Assembly (NCBI RefSeq): GCF_017813335.1
Contig: NZ_JAGIYY010000001.1
Location: forward strand, 496,001 to 560,000
DNA length: 64,000 bases
Direction: 5' to 3'
Source: Tianweitania sediminis
Lineage (GTDB): Bacteria > Pseudomonadota > Alphaproteobacteria > Rhizobiales > Rhizobiaceae
Positions 1 through 8,037 of the stretch are shown here, one piece after another. The notes below the pieces were generated by a model. The model had not been told where the DNA came from, did no database searches, and saw nothing but the letters and a program-made list of their open reading frames with translations. Numbering within the stretch: position 1 is the stretch's first letter; the number at the start of each line of letters is the position of its first letter. Both the position numbers and the translations under genes were made by a program.

Positions 1-60
1 GAACATACCGGCTTCGTCGGGCCCCGTGCGGAAGGAATTCGGCTGGATCGGCATGTTCAT
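1..60 (-). CDS. trpB: Tryptophan synthase beta subunit, N-terminal fragment
   Basis: Only the first 20 codons are in the window; the gene continues past base 1. The readable N-terminus (MNMPIQPNSFRTGPDEAGMF) matches the usual start of alphaproteobacterial TrpB, the PLP-dependent subunit that condenses indole with serine. The ATG at 60 is preceded by a GGGAG ribosome-binding site. An in-frame stop upstream excludes a longer start, and that region holds the end of trpF 21 bp away. The trpF-trpB order on one strand fits a trpFBA operon. The call rests on a short stretch, but the motif and context agree. Confidence 0.85.
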   Translation of the reverse strand, partial: MNMPIQPNSFRTGPDEAGMF

Positions 61-81
61 GGCCAGTGCTCCCGACTGCGA

Positions 82-732
82 TCAGGCTGCGCGCTGCGTA
101 GCGCTGCGGATCGCGGCAAAAAAGGATTCGATCAGCGCGACGTCCTTGATGCCCGGCGTGCGCTCGACACCTGAAGAAATGTCCAAACCGGAAGGGTTTG
201 TGCGCGCCACGGCGTCGCCGACGTTCGACGCGTTCAACCCTCCCGAAAGCATGTAAGGGAGCGAAGCGTCAAGGCCGGCCAGCAGCGTCCAATCAAAGGC
301 CACACCGTTGCCACCCGGCAGAACCGCGCCTTTGGGCGCCTTGGCGTCAAACAAGAGACGATCTGCCACGCCGGCAAAGCGTTGGGCCGCCGTCAGGTCG
401 GCAAGGTTGCTGATTGCCTGCGCCTTCATCACCGGCAGACCGAAGCGTTGTTTAACCGCACGGACACGCTCGGGTGTTTCTTCCCCATGCAGTTGCAGCA
501 TGTCGGGCTCCACCACCCGAACAAGCGTGTCGAGGGTTGCGTCATCCGCATCCACGGTCACCGCAACCACTTGAGCCCGGCCTTTCGCGGCACCGCTTAA
601 GGCCGCCGCCTGTTGGGGGGCAACATGGCGGGGACTGCGCGGGAAAAAGATGAAGCCGACATGCGTTGCGCCGCCGTTCAGGGCCGCAGCAACCGTGTCT
701 TCCGTGGAAAGGCCGCAGATCTTGATGTCCAT
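82..732 (-). CDS. trpF: Phosphoribosylanthranilate isomerase
   Basis: Cytoplasmic TIM-barrel enzyme of tryptophan synthesis that converts N-(5-phosphoribosyl)anthranilate to CdRP. The protein of about 216 residues begins MDIKICGLSTEDTV, where the KICG cysteine is the catalytic base region of the family. It contains the LQLHGEE strand motif and ends with the phosphate-binding LSGGLNASNV and GLDISSGVE segments. I chose the ATG at 732; an in-frame start at 774 would add 14 poorly conserved residues and overlap the upstream gene. It lies 21 bp before trpB and is probably cotranscribed with it. Confidence 0.93.
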   Translation of the reverse strand: MDIKICGLSTEDTVAAALNGGATHVGFIFFPRSPRHVAPQQAAALSGAAKGRAQVVAVTVDADDATLDTLVRVVEPDMLQLHGEETPERVRAVKQRFGLPVMKAQAISNLADLTAAQRFAGVADRLLFDAKAPKGAVLPGGNGVAFDWTLLAGLDASLPYMLSGGLNASNVGDAVARTNPSGLDISSGVERTPGIKDVALIESFFAAIRSATQRAA

Positions 733-760
733 GGGGCTACAGATAGCGGCGGCGGCGCGG

Positions 761-1516
761 TCATTCAAACGCAATCGCCTGCAAGGCGCCGCCGTTCTTC
801 TTCAGCCAAGCCTTGCAGCGCTCTGTTTCCGGGCAAAGTTCCCGGCACAGCTCCCAAAAGGCGGGGCCGTGATTCATTTCCCTGAGGTGCGCGACCTCAT
901 GCGCCACGAGGTAGTCGATCACGGCGGGCGGTGCCATCATGATGCGCCAGGAAAACGACAGGTTGCCGTCGGCCGTGCAGGATCCCCAGCGGCTCGTCGT
1001 GTCCTTGAATCGGATGGACCGGGCGCGACGGCCCACAAACGCCGCGTGCTTTGCCACCAGGTGCTCGATGTCACGCTTGGCTTCCCGCTTCAGGAAGTCA
1101 CTCAAGCGCCGTGGCAGGTGTCGCGCATCCCCTTTCACCCGCAGAACCGGTTCACCGCCTTCGGCATCGACGCTCACTGAGCCGCGCAAAGCCTGTTCAT
1201 GCACGATGAGGTGGGGAACGCCGCGCAGCGGAATCTTGACGCCGTGCCGAACGCCGGGCTTTTCCGGGTAATTGGCCAGGCGGCTTTCCAGCCAGCCGGT
1301 ATGCCGATCGATGAAGCGATCGACCTCCCGCTGCGACAATCCCGGAGGGGTGGTGATCCGGATCCCGCGCCCGCCTGCATCGATCCGCATCGTCAAACGC
1401 GTGGCTCGCGCATTCTGCACGACCTTCAACGGCAATGTTCGTCCGGCAACAATCATTTGTCGCTCAGCAGGGGGAGCAACAACCGGTTTGCGCAACAAGG
1501 GGAAAAGCAGGCCCAT
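761..1516 (-). CDS. YgjP-like DUF45 zinc metallopeptidase (M48 family)
   Basis: Predicted zinc-dependent peptidase of the YgjP/WSS1-like DUF45 family, 251 residues. The C-terminal half has the family signature: DTTSRWGSC, followed by YLVAHEVAHLREMNH, which supplies an HExxH zinc site and a distal histidine. The N-terminus is a variable beta-rich region. No signal peptide or membrane segment is visible, so it is probably cytoplasmic. It ends 28 bp before trpF on the same strand, a common neighbour arrangement in rhizobia, but no functional link to tryptophan is known. Substrate unknown; the family assignment is firm. Confidence 0.88.
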   Translation of the reverse strand: MGLLFPLLRKPVVAPPAERQMIVAGRTLPLKVVQNARATRLTMRIDAGGRGIRITTPPGLSQREVDRFIDRHTGWLESRLANYPEKPGVRHGVKIPLRGVPHLIVHEQALRGSVSVDAEGGEPVLRVKGDARHLPRRLSDFLKREAKRDIEHLVAKHAAFVGRRARSIRFKDTTSRWGSCTADGNLSFSWRIMMAPPAVIDYLVAHEVAHLREMNHGPAFWELCRELCPETERCKAWLKKNGGALQAIAFE

Positions 1517-1564
1517 GCCGATGAGCTAGCGTGATTCGCCAGCAAGAATGAAGCGGGAACAAAA

Positions 1565-1589
1565 ACGGCGCCCCGAGGTGGGGCGCCGT
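1565..1589 (-). terminator. Intrinsic terminator downstream of DUF2852 gene
   Basis: A perfect 10-bp stem (ACGGCGCCCC / GGGGCGCCGT) with a 5-nt loop is followed on the minus strand by a run of five T residues. It lies between the end of the DUF2852 gene and the start of the DUF45 peptidase gene, both on minus, so it separates two transcription units. Confidence 0.85.
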
Positions 1590-1610
1590 GGATCAGGCTG
1601 GAGTCTTCGA

Positions 1611-2045
1611 TCAAAGTCCGGGATCACGGATCTCGGTTGATGAGCTGCCAGCGTCGGAGCGAGGCTTGCGGTTGTTCATGAACCGGTCGAACTCTTCCTG
1701 GTCCTTCGCGCGGCGCAGTTCGCGGACATAGGCATCGAATTCGTCCCGTGCCTCGTCAAGCTTGCGACGCTCTTCTTCGATCCGCTCGAGTTCAGCCGAG
1801 CGCCAATCGTCAAAAGCGACGTTGCCGGTGCGGTTGAAGCCGTAGTGCTTGCTCCGGCTGTTCTTGCCGCAGTTGCGGAAGAAGCCTTCGGTGTTCACAG
1901 AGCGCTTGAAGCCGTCAAGCCGGTCGCCCCACAGGATGTAAGCGAGCATGGCCAGGCCGAGTGGCCAGAAAACCATGAAGCCAACCACCATGAGCGCAAT
2001 GGTCGCCGGCGTCCAAGCCGGCCGGATCAGTGCAGTCGTGTTCAT
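1611..2045 (-). CDS. DUF2852 domain-containing membrane protein
   Basis: Small 144-residue protein of a family seen mainly in rhizobial lineages. Residues about 12-38 form one hydrophobic segment with the family-typical FWPLGLAMLAYILWGDRLDGF. A charged, Arg/Glu-rich helix (residues about 75-125) is likely a coiled coil. The C-terminus is polar and disordered. Function is unknown; a membrane-anchored scaffold would fit the layout but is inference. It is transcribed alone and closed by the strong hairpin at 1565-1589. Confidence 0.8.
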   Translation of the reverse strand: MNTTALIRPAWTPATIALMVVGFMVFWPLGLAMLAYILWGDRLDGFKRSVNTEGFFRNCGKNSRSKHYGFNRTGNVAFDDWRSAELERIEEERRKLDEARDEFDAYVRELRRAKDQEEFDRFMNNRKPRSDAGSSSTEIRDPGL

Positions 2046-2152
2046 TTGCTTGCGTTCCTTCCCAAGGAGACAACCGCAATCGGCTGCCTTGTTTCGAGAT
2101 GGGTGGCAAAAAACGGCTATTCAAGACAGCTTTGTTGAAAACCGGATAAGCC

Positions 2153-3304
2153 CTAGATCTTCTTGGAACTTTTCCAAGTTTCAAGGGAATACACGATCAA
2201 TCCGGCGAGCAGACCCCAGAACGCGCCACCGATGCCCGCCAGCACCACGCCGGAAGCGGTCACGGCAAAGGCAGTGACGGCGGCCAGGCGTTCGGCCGGA
2301 ACGGACACCGAGATCGACAAGGCGTTGCTGAAGGACCCGAGCAGGCCCAAGCCCGCAACAGCCACGATGAACACCGGCGGCAAGGCACCAACCAGCGCGA
2401 CCAGCGACGCGCCGAAGACGGCGAACACGAAATAGGTCGCGGCGTAGAACCAGCTGGTTTTCCAACGCTCAGCCGGATCAGGATGGGCATCCGGACCCGT
2501 GCAGAAGGCGGCAGCCATGGCCGACAAATTGCTCGTGCCCGCTCCAAACGGTGCGGACACCAGCGAAACGAGGCCCGTGATCGCGATGATCGGCCCCGGG
2601 GCTGGCTGGTAGCCATCGGCCTTCAAAACCGCGAGGCCGGACAGATTCTGCGAGGCCATGGTGACCAGATAAAGCGGGATCGCGAGCCCAAGAAGGGTTG
2701 CAAAGGAGAAGGTCGGCGCCGTTAGCACCAGCGTCGAGAATTCCGGGCTCGGAACCGCATGAAGACGGCCCAGAAACGCAGCCAGCGCAGTTCCTGCAAC
2801 CAGAACAACCAGGATCGACAGGGTGGGGCTGAACAAGCGGGCAAGAAAGAACAGCGCAACGATGGGCAAAACGAGAGCCGCATCGGTTCCCGCAGCACGC
2901 GCCACATTGGCGATAAAGGTGAACAGGATGCCGGCCAGCATGCCCGACGACACCGACATCGGGATGCGCGCAACCAATCGCATCAGGGGCCGCACCAGGC
3001 CGGTGCCAATCAAAAGAAGCGCCGTCATCAGAAAGGCGCCAATGGCATCGCCGAGGGTGAACCCCTGGCTTGCAGCCACCAGGGCGAGCCCCGGCGTGGA
3101 CCAGGCTGTGACCACGGGCATGCGGCTGCGCCAGGACAGAACCAGGGACGAAACAACCAGCGCAAGGCAGATTGCAGTGACGGCACTTGCCGTTTGGTCC
3201 TTCGTTGCGCCCACCGCTTCCATGGCGGCCAAGACGATGGCCAGCGTACTGGAAAAGCCGACAAGCGCGCCAACAAAGGCCGAGATCGGCACGGAAGCGC
3301 GCAA
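2153..3304 (-). CDS. benE: BenE family benzoate/H+ symporter
   Basis: Integral inner-membrane transporter of 383 residues with about 11-12 hydrophobic segments along its whole length. It is similar to BenE, which imports benzoate-type aromatics with protons. Family features visible are an early SRMPVVTAWSTPGLAL motif in the first third and a central GTSNLSAMAAAFCTGPDAH segment. No benzoate-degradation genes are nearby, so the true substrate is uncertain. The stop of the upstream hydrolase gene lies 2 bp before this start, so the two are almost certainly one operon. No clear terminator is visible after the gene. Confidence 0.85.
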   Translation of the reverse strand: MRASVPISAFVGALVGFSSTLAIVLAAMEAVGATKDQTASAVTAICLALVVSSLVLSWRSRMPVVTAWSTPGLALVAASQGFTLGDAIGAFLMTALLLIGTGLVRPLMRLVARIPMSVSSGMLAGILFTFIANVARAAGTDAALVLPIVALFFLARLFSPTLSILVVLVAGTALAAFLGRLHAVPSPEFSTLVLTAPTFSFATLLGLAIPLYLVTMASQNLSGLAVLKADGYQPAPGPIIAITGLVSLVSAPFGAGTSNLSAMAAAFCTGPDAHPDPAERWKTSWFYAATYFVFAVFGASLVALVGALPPVFIVAVAGLGLLGSFSNALSISVSVPAERLAAVTAFAVTASGVVLAGIGGAFWGLLAGLIVYSLETWKSSKKI

Positions 3305-3306
3305 GC

Positions 3307-4083
3307 TCAGCCGACCTGTTCGACGAGGCTGGCTACGCTGCGCAGCATGAGGTCGAGATCCTGTGGCCGCGACAACCGATGATCGCCGTCCGGGATCAGG
3401 GACAGCGTCACGTTGTCAGCCGGAAGATGCTCCACGAGCTTCAGGGCATGGCTGTGCGGCACGTCCGGATCCTGCATGCCTTGCAGGATGGTCACAGGAC
3501 AATGGGTGTCGATCGTGCCGGTCAGAACGCGGTTCGCTTCCCCATCCTCAAAAAGCGCGCGCGTGTAGATGTTGGGCTCATCGGAATATTGCGACGGTTC
3601 TTCGAGATATCCCAGCGTTTCTATCTGCTGCTTTTGCTTGCGCGTCAGCTGCGGCTGCATGAGATCAGCCGTGAAGTCCGGCGCCGGCGCAATCAGAAGC
3701 AGGCCCGCGATGCGGCCGCGATCCGCGCGCTTGTTCAATTCCTGCACCATTCTCAGCGCGATCCACCCACCCATGGAAGAACCGATAAGGATCTGCGGCC
3801 CCTCGGTCACCTGATCCAGCACGGCCAGTGATTGCGCCAGCCAGGAGGAAATCGTTCCGTCGCGAAAGACGCCACCCGACGCGCCGTGACCGGAATAATC
3901 GTGCCGGGTGAACTGGAGATCGTGCCTATGCGCATAGGCTGCAAAGGCTTCCGCCTTGGTGCCTGCCATGTCGGAACGGTACCCGCCAAGCCAGACGAGG
4001 CCGGGCGCCTTCCCCTTGCGGTGCTTGAAGGCAATGTCCACCTTGTCGACATGGAGCGTGCCCGCTTGTTCGCCCGTTTCCAT
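3307..4083 (-). CDS. Alpha/beta hydrolase
   Basis: Soluble serine hydrolase of 258 residues. The oxyanion-side motif HDYSGHGASGG is at about 62-71, the nucleophile elbow GSSMGG has Ser103, the probable acid is in the GMQDPDVP segment near 205-207, and the catalytic histidine is in PDGDHRLS near 235. The overall layout resembles the ABHD10-like acyl-protein or acyl-glucuronide esterases, but the substrate cannot be assigned. First gene of a two-gene operon with the BenE transporter 2 bp downstream, which suggests, without proving it, that it acts on an imported ester. Confidence 0.85.
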   Translation of the reverse strand: METGEQAGTLHVDKVDIAFKHRKGKAPGLVWLGGYRSDMAGTKAEAFAAYAHRHDLQFTRHDYSGHGASGGVFRDGTISSWLAQSLAVLDQVTEGPQILIGSSMGGWIALRMVQELNKRADRGRIAGLLLIAPAPDFTADLMQPQLTRKQKQQIETLGYLEEPSQYSDEPNIYTRALFEDGEANRVLTGTIDTHCPVTILQGMQDPDVPHSHALKLVEHLPADNVTLSLIPDGDHRLSRPQDLDLMLRSVASLVEQVG

Positions 4084-4123
4084 TCAACGATCCCTTCCGT
4101 GCCTGTTGTTTGGCAGAATCAAT

Positions 4124-4151
4124 GTGACAGGTGATTTTCACCTTGTAATGT
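4124..4151 (+). promoter_or_regulatory. Candidate sigma-70 type promoter for infC
   Basis: GTGACA and TAATGT hexamers with a 16-bp spacer lie about 120 bp upstream of infC in the gap between divergent genes. The spacer contains a 13-bp inverted repeat (GGTGA-TTT-TCACC, 4130-4142) that could be an operator. Match by eye only. Confidence 0.3.
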
Positions 4152-4268
4152 GCTAGGGACGGATCCAACGGACGCACGACACAACACCCGCAACTTTGTT
4201 GCTGCGTGCTCGTTGCGTTTGAAAAGCCGAGAGCCACCCCTCGTAGCAATAATCAGGAGAGTACGACC

Positions 4269-4805
4269 ATTCGCAGACCATTCAAAGCCGCGCCGGCCAC
4301 CAAAGACGGCCCGCGTTCCAACCGCGACATCCGGGTCCCACGTGTCCAGCTGATCGACGACACGGGCGCCAACCGCGGCAATGTTTCAATTCAGGAAGCG
4401 CTCGAGATCGCCGAACAGGCCGGCTTGGATCTCGTGGAGATTTCGCCCAACGCCGAACCGCCGGTGTGCAAGATCCTTGACCTCGGCAAGCTGAAATATG
4501 CCAGCCAGAAAAAGGCTGCCGAAGCGCGCAAGAACCAGAAGACCATCGAGATCAAAGAGATCAAGATGCGTCCCAACATCGACACGCATGACTATGAAGT
4601 GAAGATGCGCGCCGTGCGCCGCTTCTTTGAAGAAGGCGACAAGGTCAAGCTGACGCTGCGCTTCCGCGGCCGCGAAATGGCGCATATGGAACTCGGCATG
4701 GATCTCCTGAACCGGGTCAAGGCGGAAACCGAGACCATTGCCAAGGTGGAGGCCGAGCCGAAGCTCGAAGGCCGCCAGATGATGATGGTTCTGGCCCCGA
4801 GATAG
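4269..4805 (+). CDS. infC: Translation initiation factor IF-3, AUU start
   Basis: IF-3 binds the 30S subunit and enforces correct start-codon selection. The 178-residue product has an N-terminal domain including [15 protein letters not shown], a lysine-rich linker near residue 75, and the C-terminal [11 protein letters not shown]...[12 protein letters not shown] domain. The family N-terminus (RRPFKA) is preceded by an ATT codon at 4269, which sits 9 nt after an AGGAG site (4255-4259). The only longer ATG start, at 4206, adds residues the family lacks. A rare AUU start is the classic basis of infC autoregulation. The gene is closed by a strong hairpin; rpmI and rplT follow after one intervening gene. 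Confidence 0.93.
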   Translation: MRRPFKAAPATKDGPRSNRDIRVPRVQLIDDTGANRGNVSIQEALEIAEQAGLDLVEISPNAEPPVCKILDLGKLKYASQKKAAEARKNQKTIEIKEIKMRPNIDTHDYEVKMRAVRRFFEEGDKVKLTLRFRGREMAHMELGMDLLNRVKAETETIAKVEAEPKLEGRQMMMVLAPR

Positions 4806-4814
4806 CCATGATGC

Positions 4815-4850
4815 GAATGAAAAAAGCGGCATCTGCCGCTTTTTTCGCAT
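4815..4850 (+). terminator. Intrinsic terminator after infC
   Basis: The core hairpin GCGGC-ATCT-GCCGC is flanked by six A and six T residues, with an outer GCGAA/TTCGC pairing. The T run reads in the plus direction 10-45 bp after the infC stop. Confidence 0.88.
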
Positions 4851-4863
4851 CAGGACCTTTCAG

Positions 4864-5484
4864 ATGAACAATGGAACCGCCGGTTCGATGGCCCGCTACC
4901 AAGCGGCACGTCGGGCAGTGCTTGCACTCGTCGTTCTTTTCGGTGGCATCGGACTGATCTTCAGCGGCTCCGCTCGAAGCGAATTCCTACACGAGGCCAT
5001 TGAAGGTTACGGCTTGGCGCTGATCCTTGTTGGCATTGGCGGGCGACTTTGGGCGACGCTCTACATCGACGGACGCAAGTCGTCCGAAGTGGTTCAATCA
5101 GGCCCCTACTCGATCATGCGCAACCCGCTCTATTTCTTTTCCACGATCGCCATCATGGGTGTCGGCGCGCAAACGGGCAGCATCATGATTGCGCTGATCT
5201 GCGCCGCGGTCTGCGCGCTCTGCTTTCACTTCGTTGCGCTGCACGAGGAGCGCTACCTGGCCGAGCGCCTAGGACAGGCCTACCTCAACTACAAGGCGCG
5301 GGTTCCGCGCTTCTTCCCCAACCCGACGCTTTATCGTGATCAGGCCATGGTCACGTTCCGGCCGCGTTACCTCAACCGCACGCTGCTCGATGGCCTCGTC
5401 TTCTTTGTCTCGATTCCGGTTCTGGAGTTCATCGAAAGCGGCCAGGCCCTCGGCTGGATCCCGGTCTATCTGCAACTTTACTGA
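4864..5484 (+). CDS. Isoprenylcysteine carboxyl methyltransferase (ICMT)-like membrane methyltransferase
   Basis: Integral membrane protein of 206 residues with hydrophobic segments near 15-35, 42-62, 92-118 and 175-200. The central signature GPYSIMRNPLY followed downstream by HEERYLAERLGQAYLNYK is typical of the ICMT/phospholipid N-methyltransferase superfamily, where it forms the SAM-binding region. Bacterial members methylate membrane-associated acceptors that are mostly unknown. An AGGA sequence lies just upstream of the ATG. It sits between the infC terminator and rpmI, thus interrupting the usual infC-rpmI-rplT order. Confidence 0.8.
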   Translation: MNNGTAGSMARYQAARRAVLALVVLFGGIGLIFSGSARSEFLHEAIEGYGLALILVGIGGRLWATLYIDGRKSSEVVQSGPYSIMRNPLYFFSTIAIMGVGAQTGSIMIALICAAVCALCFHFVALHEERYLAERLGQAYLNYKARVPRFFPNPTLYRDQAMVTFRPRYLNRTLLDGLVFFVSIPVLEFIESGQALGWIPVYLQLY

Positions 5485-5612
5485 GTCGGCTTGATGCTGG
5501 GGCGCGATCCTGATACAGAGCGCGCCGTTAAGGAGCCGTCCGGCAGGGCATGCCGTGGCGGCTCTCAATGCTGTTGGGAAGAAGTCTTCATCTTCAGGCC
5601 CGACGCCATAAA

Positions 5613-5626
5613 GCGCCGAAAGGCGC
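5613..5626 (+). promoter_or_regulatory. GNRA-capped hairpin in the rpmI-rplT leader
   Basis: A perfect 5-bp stem GCGCC-GAAA-GGCGC with a GNRA tetraloop lies 25 bp before the rpmI start codon. A further imperfect pairing (GAGCC...GGCTC, about 5535-5566) is upstream. Ribosomal protein L20 is known to autoregulate its operon through leader RNA in other bacteria; whether this leader does so is inference. Confidence 0.35.
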
Positions 5627-5651
5627 GAATAAGAACGGAGAAACAAGCAAA

Positions 5652-5855
5652 ATGCCCAAGATGAAGACGAAATCCGCTGCCAAAAAGCGGTTCAAGATCA
5701 CAGCAACCGGCAAAGTGCTGGCTGCCGCCGCCGGCAAGCGCCACGGCATGATCAAGCGCTCCAACAAGTTCATTCGCGATGCCCGCGGCACGATGGTTCT
5801 CGCTGAGCCAGACGCCAAGAAGGTCATCAAGAATTTCCTGCCGAACAGTCTTTAA
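5652..5855 (+). CDS. rpmI: 50S ribosomal protein L35
   Basis: Large-subunit protein of 67 residues, typical length for L35. It opens [21 protein letters not shown] and contains the basic [14 protein letters not shown] core. The ATG at 5652 follows a GGAG site at 5636-5639; the longer frame upstream to 5550 has no family similarity. rplT follows 37 bp later in the usual pair. Confidence 0.97.
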   Translation: MPKMKTKSAAKKRFKITATGKVLAAAAGKRHGMIKRSNKFIRDARGTMVLAEPDAKKVIKNFLPNSL

Positions 5856-5892
5856 GACCTCGGCACCGGACAGCGTTTAAGGAGATCATGAC

Positions 5893-6294
5893 ATGGCACG
5901 CGTGAAACGGGGCGTAACGTCCCATGCCAAGCACAAGAAGGTCCTCAAGCAGGCCCGCGGCTTCTACGGCCGTCGCAAGAACACCATCCGCATCGCCAAG
6001 CAGGCAGTCGAAAAGTCGCTGCAATACGCTTATCGCGATCGCAAGAACCGCAAGCGCAACTTCCGTGCCTTGTGGGTCCAGCGCATCAATGCCGCCGTGC
6101 GCGAGCACGGCCTGACCTATGGCCGTTTCATCGACGGCCTGAACAAGGCTGGCATCGAGATCGACCGCAAGATCCTGTCGGACATGGCCATCCATGAGCC
6201 GGTGGCGTTCGCTGCCCTGGTCGACAAGGCCAAGGTGGCGCTGGAATATCTCAAGAACACCACACCGGGTGCTTTTGAGCGCGCAGTTGCCTAA
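5893..6294 (+). CDS. rplT: 50S ribosomal protein L20
   Basis: Large-subunit assembly protein of 133 residues. The N-terminus [19 protein letters not shown] and the [20 protein letters not shown] segment are diagnostic of L20, followed by the globular domain with [22 protein letters not shown] site lies 9 nt upstream of the ATG. In other bacteria L20 is also a translational repressor of its own operon. Cotranscribed with rpmI; an intrinsic terminator follows 40 bp after the stop. Confidence 0.98.
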   Translation: MARVKRGVTSHAKHKKVLKQARGFYGRRKNTIRIAKQAVEKSLQYAYRDRKNRKRNFRALWVQRINAAVREHGLTYGRFIDGLNKAGIEIDRKILSDMAIHEPVAFAALVDKAKVALEYLKNTTPGAFERAVA

Positions 6295-6333
6295 CTGCTA
6301 GCGCTTCCCAAGCAACCGAAAACCTGATTTGGG

Positions 6334-6369
6334 AAACCCGCGCTGGCAGGGCTGGCGCGGGTTTTTCTT
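6334..6369 (+). terminator. Intrinsic terminator between rplT and pheS
   Basis: A 10-bp perfect stem AAACCCGCGC / GCGCGGGTTT with an 11-nt loop is followed by TTTCTTT. It lies between rplT and pheS. Because pheS starts only 22 bp further on, it could also act as an attenuator or partial terminator for pheS. Confidence 0.8.
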
Positions 6370-6390
6370 TTGATCGAAGCGAGAACCACC

Positions 6391-7488
6391 ATGGACGTCA
6401 TCACCAACGACCTCCAAACGCTCGAAGCGGGCGTCATGGCCGAGATCGCGTCGGCGTCCGACGAAGCATCGCTTGAAGCCGTGCGCGTTGGGGCGCTGGG
6501 CAAGAAGGGCACGATTTCCGAAAAGCTGAAGACGCTGGGCGGCATGTCGGCCGAAGAGCGCCAGGTCCAGGGGCCGGCCATCAATGGCCTGAAGAACCGG
6601 GTTACCGAAGCGCTGGCTGCCCGCAAAAGCGAACTGCGCCAGGTCGCGGTGACCGCGCGGCTTGCGGCCGAAAAACTCGATGTGACTCTGCCGGTTCGCC
6701 AATCGCCGGCCGAGCGCGGCCGCATCCACCCGATCAGCCAGGTCATCGACGAAATCGCAGCGATCTTCGGCGATCTGGGCTTCACCATCGCCGAAGGGCC
6801 GGATATCGAAACCGACCACTACAACTTCACGGCGCTGAACTTCCCGGAAGGGCATCCCGCGCGCGAAATGCACGACACGTTCTTCTTCCAGCCGGATGAG
6901 AAGGGCGAACGCAAGCTTTTGCGCACGCATACGTCGCCCGTGCAGATCCGCACGATGGAAACGCAGCAGCCGCCGATCCGCATCGTCATCCCCGGCAAGA
7001 CCTACCGCCAGGATTCCGATGCCACCCATTCGCCGATGTTCCACCAGGTTGAGGGCCTGGTGGTCGACAAGTCCGCCAATATCGCCAACCTGAAATGGGT
7101 GCTGGAAGAGTTCTGCAAGGCCTTCTTCGAGGTGCCGTCGGTGACGATGCGCTTTCGCCCGAGCTTCTTCCCCTTCACGGAGCCTTCCATGGAGGTCGAC
7201 ATTCAGTGCGATCGTTCGCGGCCGGGTGAAGTGCGCTTTGGTGAAGGCTCGGACTGGATGGAGATCCTCGGCTGCGGCATGGTTCACCCGAACGTGCTGC
7301 GCGCGGGCGGTCTCGACCCGGACGAGTATCAGGGGTTTGCCTGGGGCATGGGCATCGACCGCATCGCCATGCTGAAATACGGCATGCCCGACCTGCGCGC
7401 CTTTTTCGACGCCGACGTACGTTGGCTGCAGCATTATGGCTTCCGCCCGCTCGACATGCCGACTTTGTTTGGCGGCCTGAGCACCTAA
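6391..7488 (+). CDS. pheS: Phenylalanyl-tRNA synthetase alpha subunit
   Basis: Class II aminoacyl-tRNA synthetase subunit of the alpha2-beta2 PheRS, 365 residues. It has an N-terminal helical region ending in [14 protein letters not shown], then motif 2 around [10 protein letters not shown]...[22 protein letters not shown] and motif 3 [19 protein letters not shown] chose the ATG at 6391; a TTG at 6370 would lie inside the terminator tail and add seven non-conserved residues. It is followed at 9 bp by an unrelated gene instead of directly by pheT. Confidence 0.96.
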   Translation: MDVITNDLQTLEAGVMAEIASASDEASLEAVRVGALGKKGTISEKLKTLGGMSAEERQVQGPAINGLKNRVTEALAARKSELRQVAVTARLAAEKLDVTLPVRQSPAERGRIHPISQVIDEIAAIFGDLGFTIAEGPDIETDHYNFTALNFPEGHPAREMHDTFFFQPDEKGERKLLRTHTSPVQIRTMETQQPPIRIVIPGKTYRQDSDATHSPMFHQVEGLVVDKSANIANLKWVLEEFCKAFFEVPSVTMRFRPSFFPFTEPSMEVDIQCDRSRPGEVRFGEGSDWMEILGCGMVHPNVLRAGGLDPDEYQGFAWGMGIDRIAMLKYGMPDLRAFFDADVRWLQHYGFRPLDMPTLFGGLST

Positions 7489-7497
7489 GGAATACAA

Positions 7498-8037
7498 TTG
7501 ACCAAGAAGCCCGCCCACACCTTCACGCCCGAAACCCTGAAAACCTTCGACAAGAAAAAGGTCGAAACGATCCGGGACAACGCCGTGCGCTTGGGTGCCG
7601 ACGATCTCGTTGCGATGTGCGAGGAAGATCTCGCGGCGCGTGCGCCCGTGGCCCGCGCACGATCCTCGTCGTCGTCGTCATCGACAAGGCGCGTGTCCGC
7701 AGGCGGTTCCGCGTCCAGGACCGGTGACGTCGTCGGCGGATACCACTTCGTTTGTGAGAAGGATCACGGCGTCATCGACCTTGGCGACGGACGGTTTTGG
7801 AGCGGTACCTGGACCGTTTCGGATGCCGATGTCGACAAGAGCCTGGACGCAGGCGCCTACCTCGCTCTCCATGAGACCAGGTCGCAGCCATCATATCGCC
7901 AAGGTAAGATCGTCGGCTACCGTAAGGCTCCGGGCGACGACGAGGGGGTCGAGTTCCTCGTCGAAAGCCAGCCGAAGGCGCGTGCCTGGGTCGGCGCCGG
8001 CTCGGGCGACAAGGGCTACAAGTGGGTCCGACAGTGA
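7498..8037 (+). CDS. Uncharacterised protein between pheS and pheT
   Basis: I do not recognise this 179-residue protein. A charged N-terminal segment (residues about 1-45) is joined to a second domain (about 75-179) with YHFVCEKDHGVIDLGDGRFWSG and a C-terminal [14 protein letters not shown]. The two are linked by a low-complexity Ser run (residues about 56-62) encoded by TCG/TCC repeats. The TTG start is 6 nt after AAGGA. The stop overlaps the next gene by GTGA. This places it, translationally coupled, inside the pheS-pheT operon. Codon use resembles its neighbours. Role in translation is possible but unsupported. Confidence 0.7.
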   Translation: MTKKPAHTFTPETLKTFDKKKVETIRDNAVRLGADDLVAMCEEDLAARAPVARARSSSSSSSTRRVSAGGSASRTGDVVGGYHFVCEKDHGVIDLGDGRFWSGTWTVSDADVDKSLDAGAYLALHETRSQPSYRQGKIVGYRKAPGDDEGVEFLVESQPKARAWVGAGSGDKGYKWVRQ

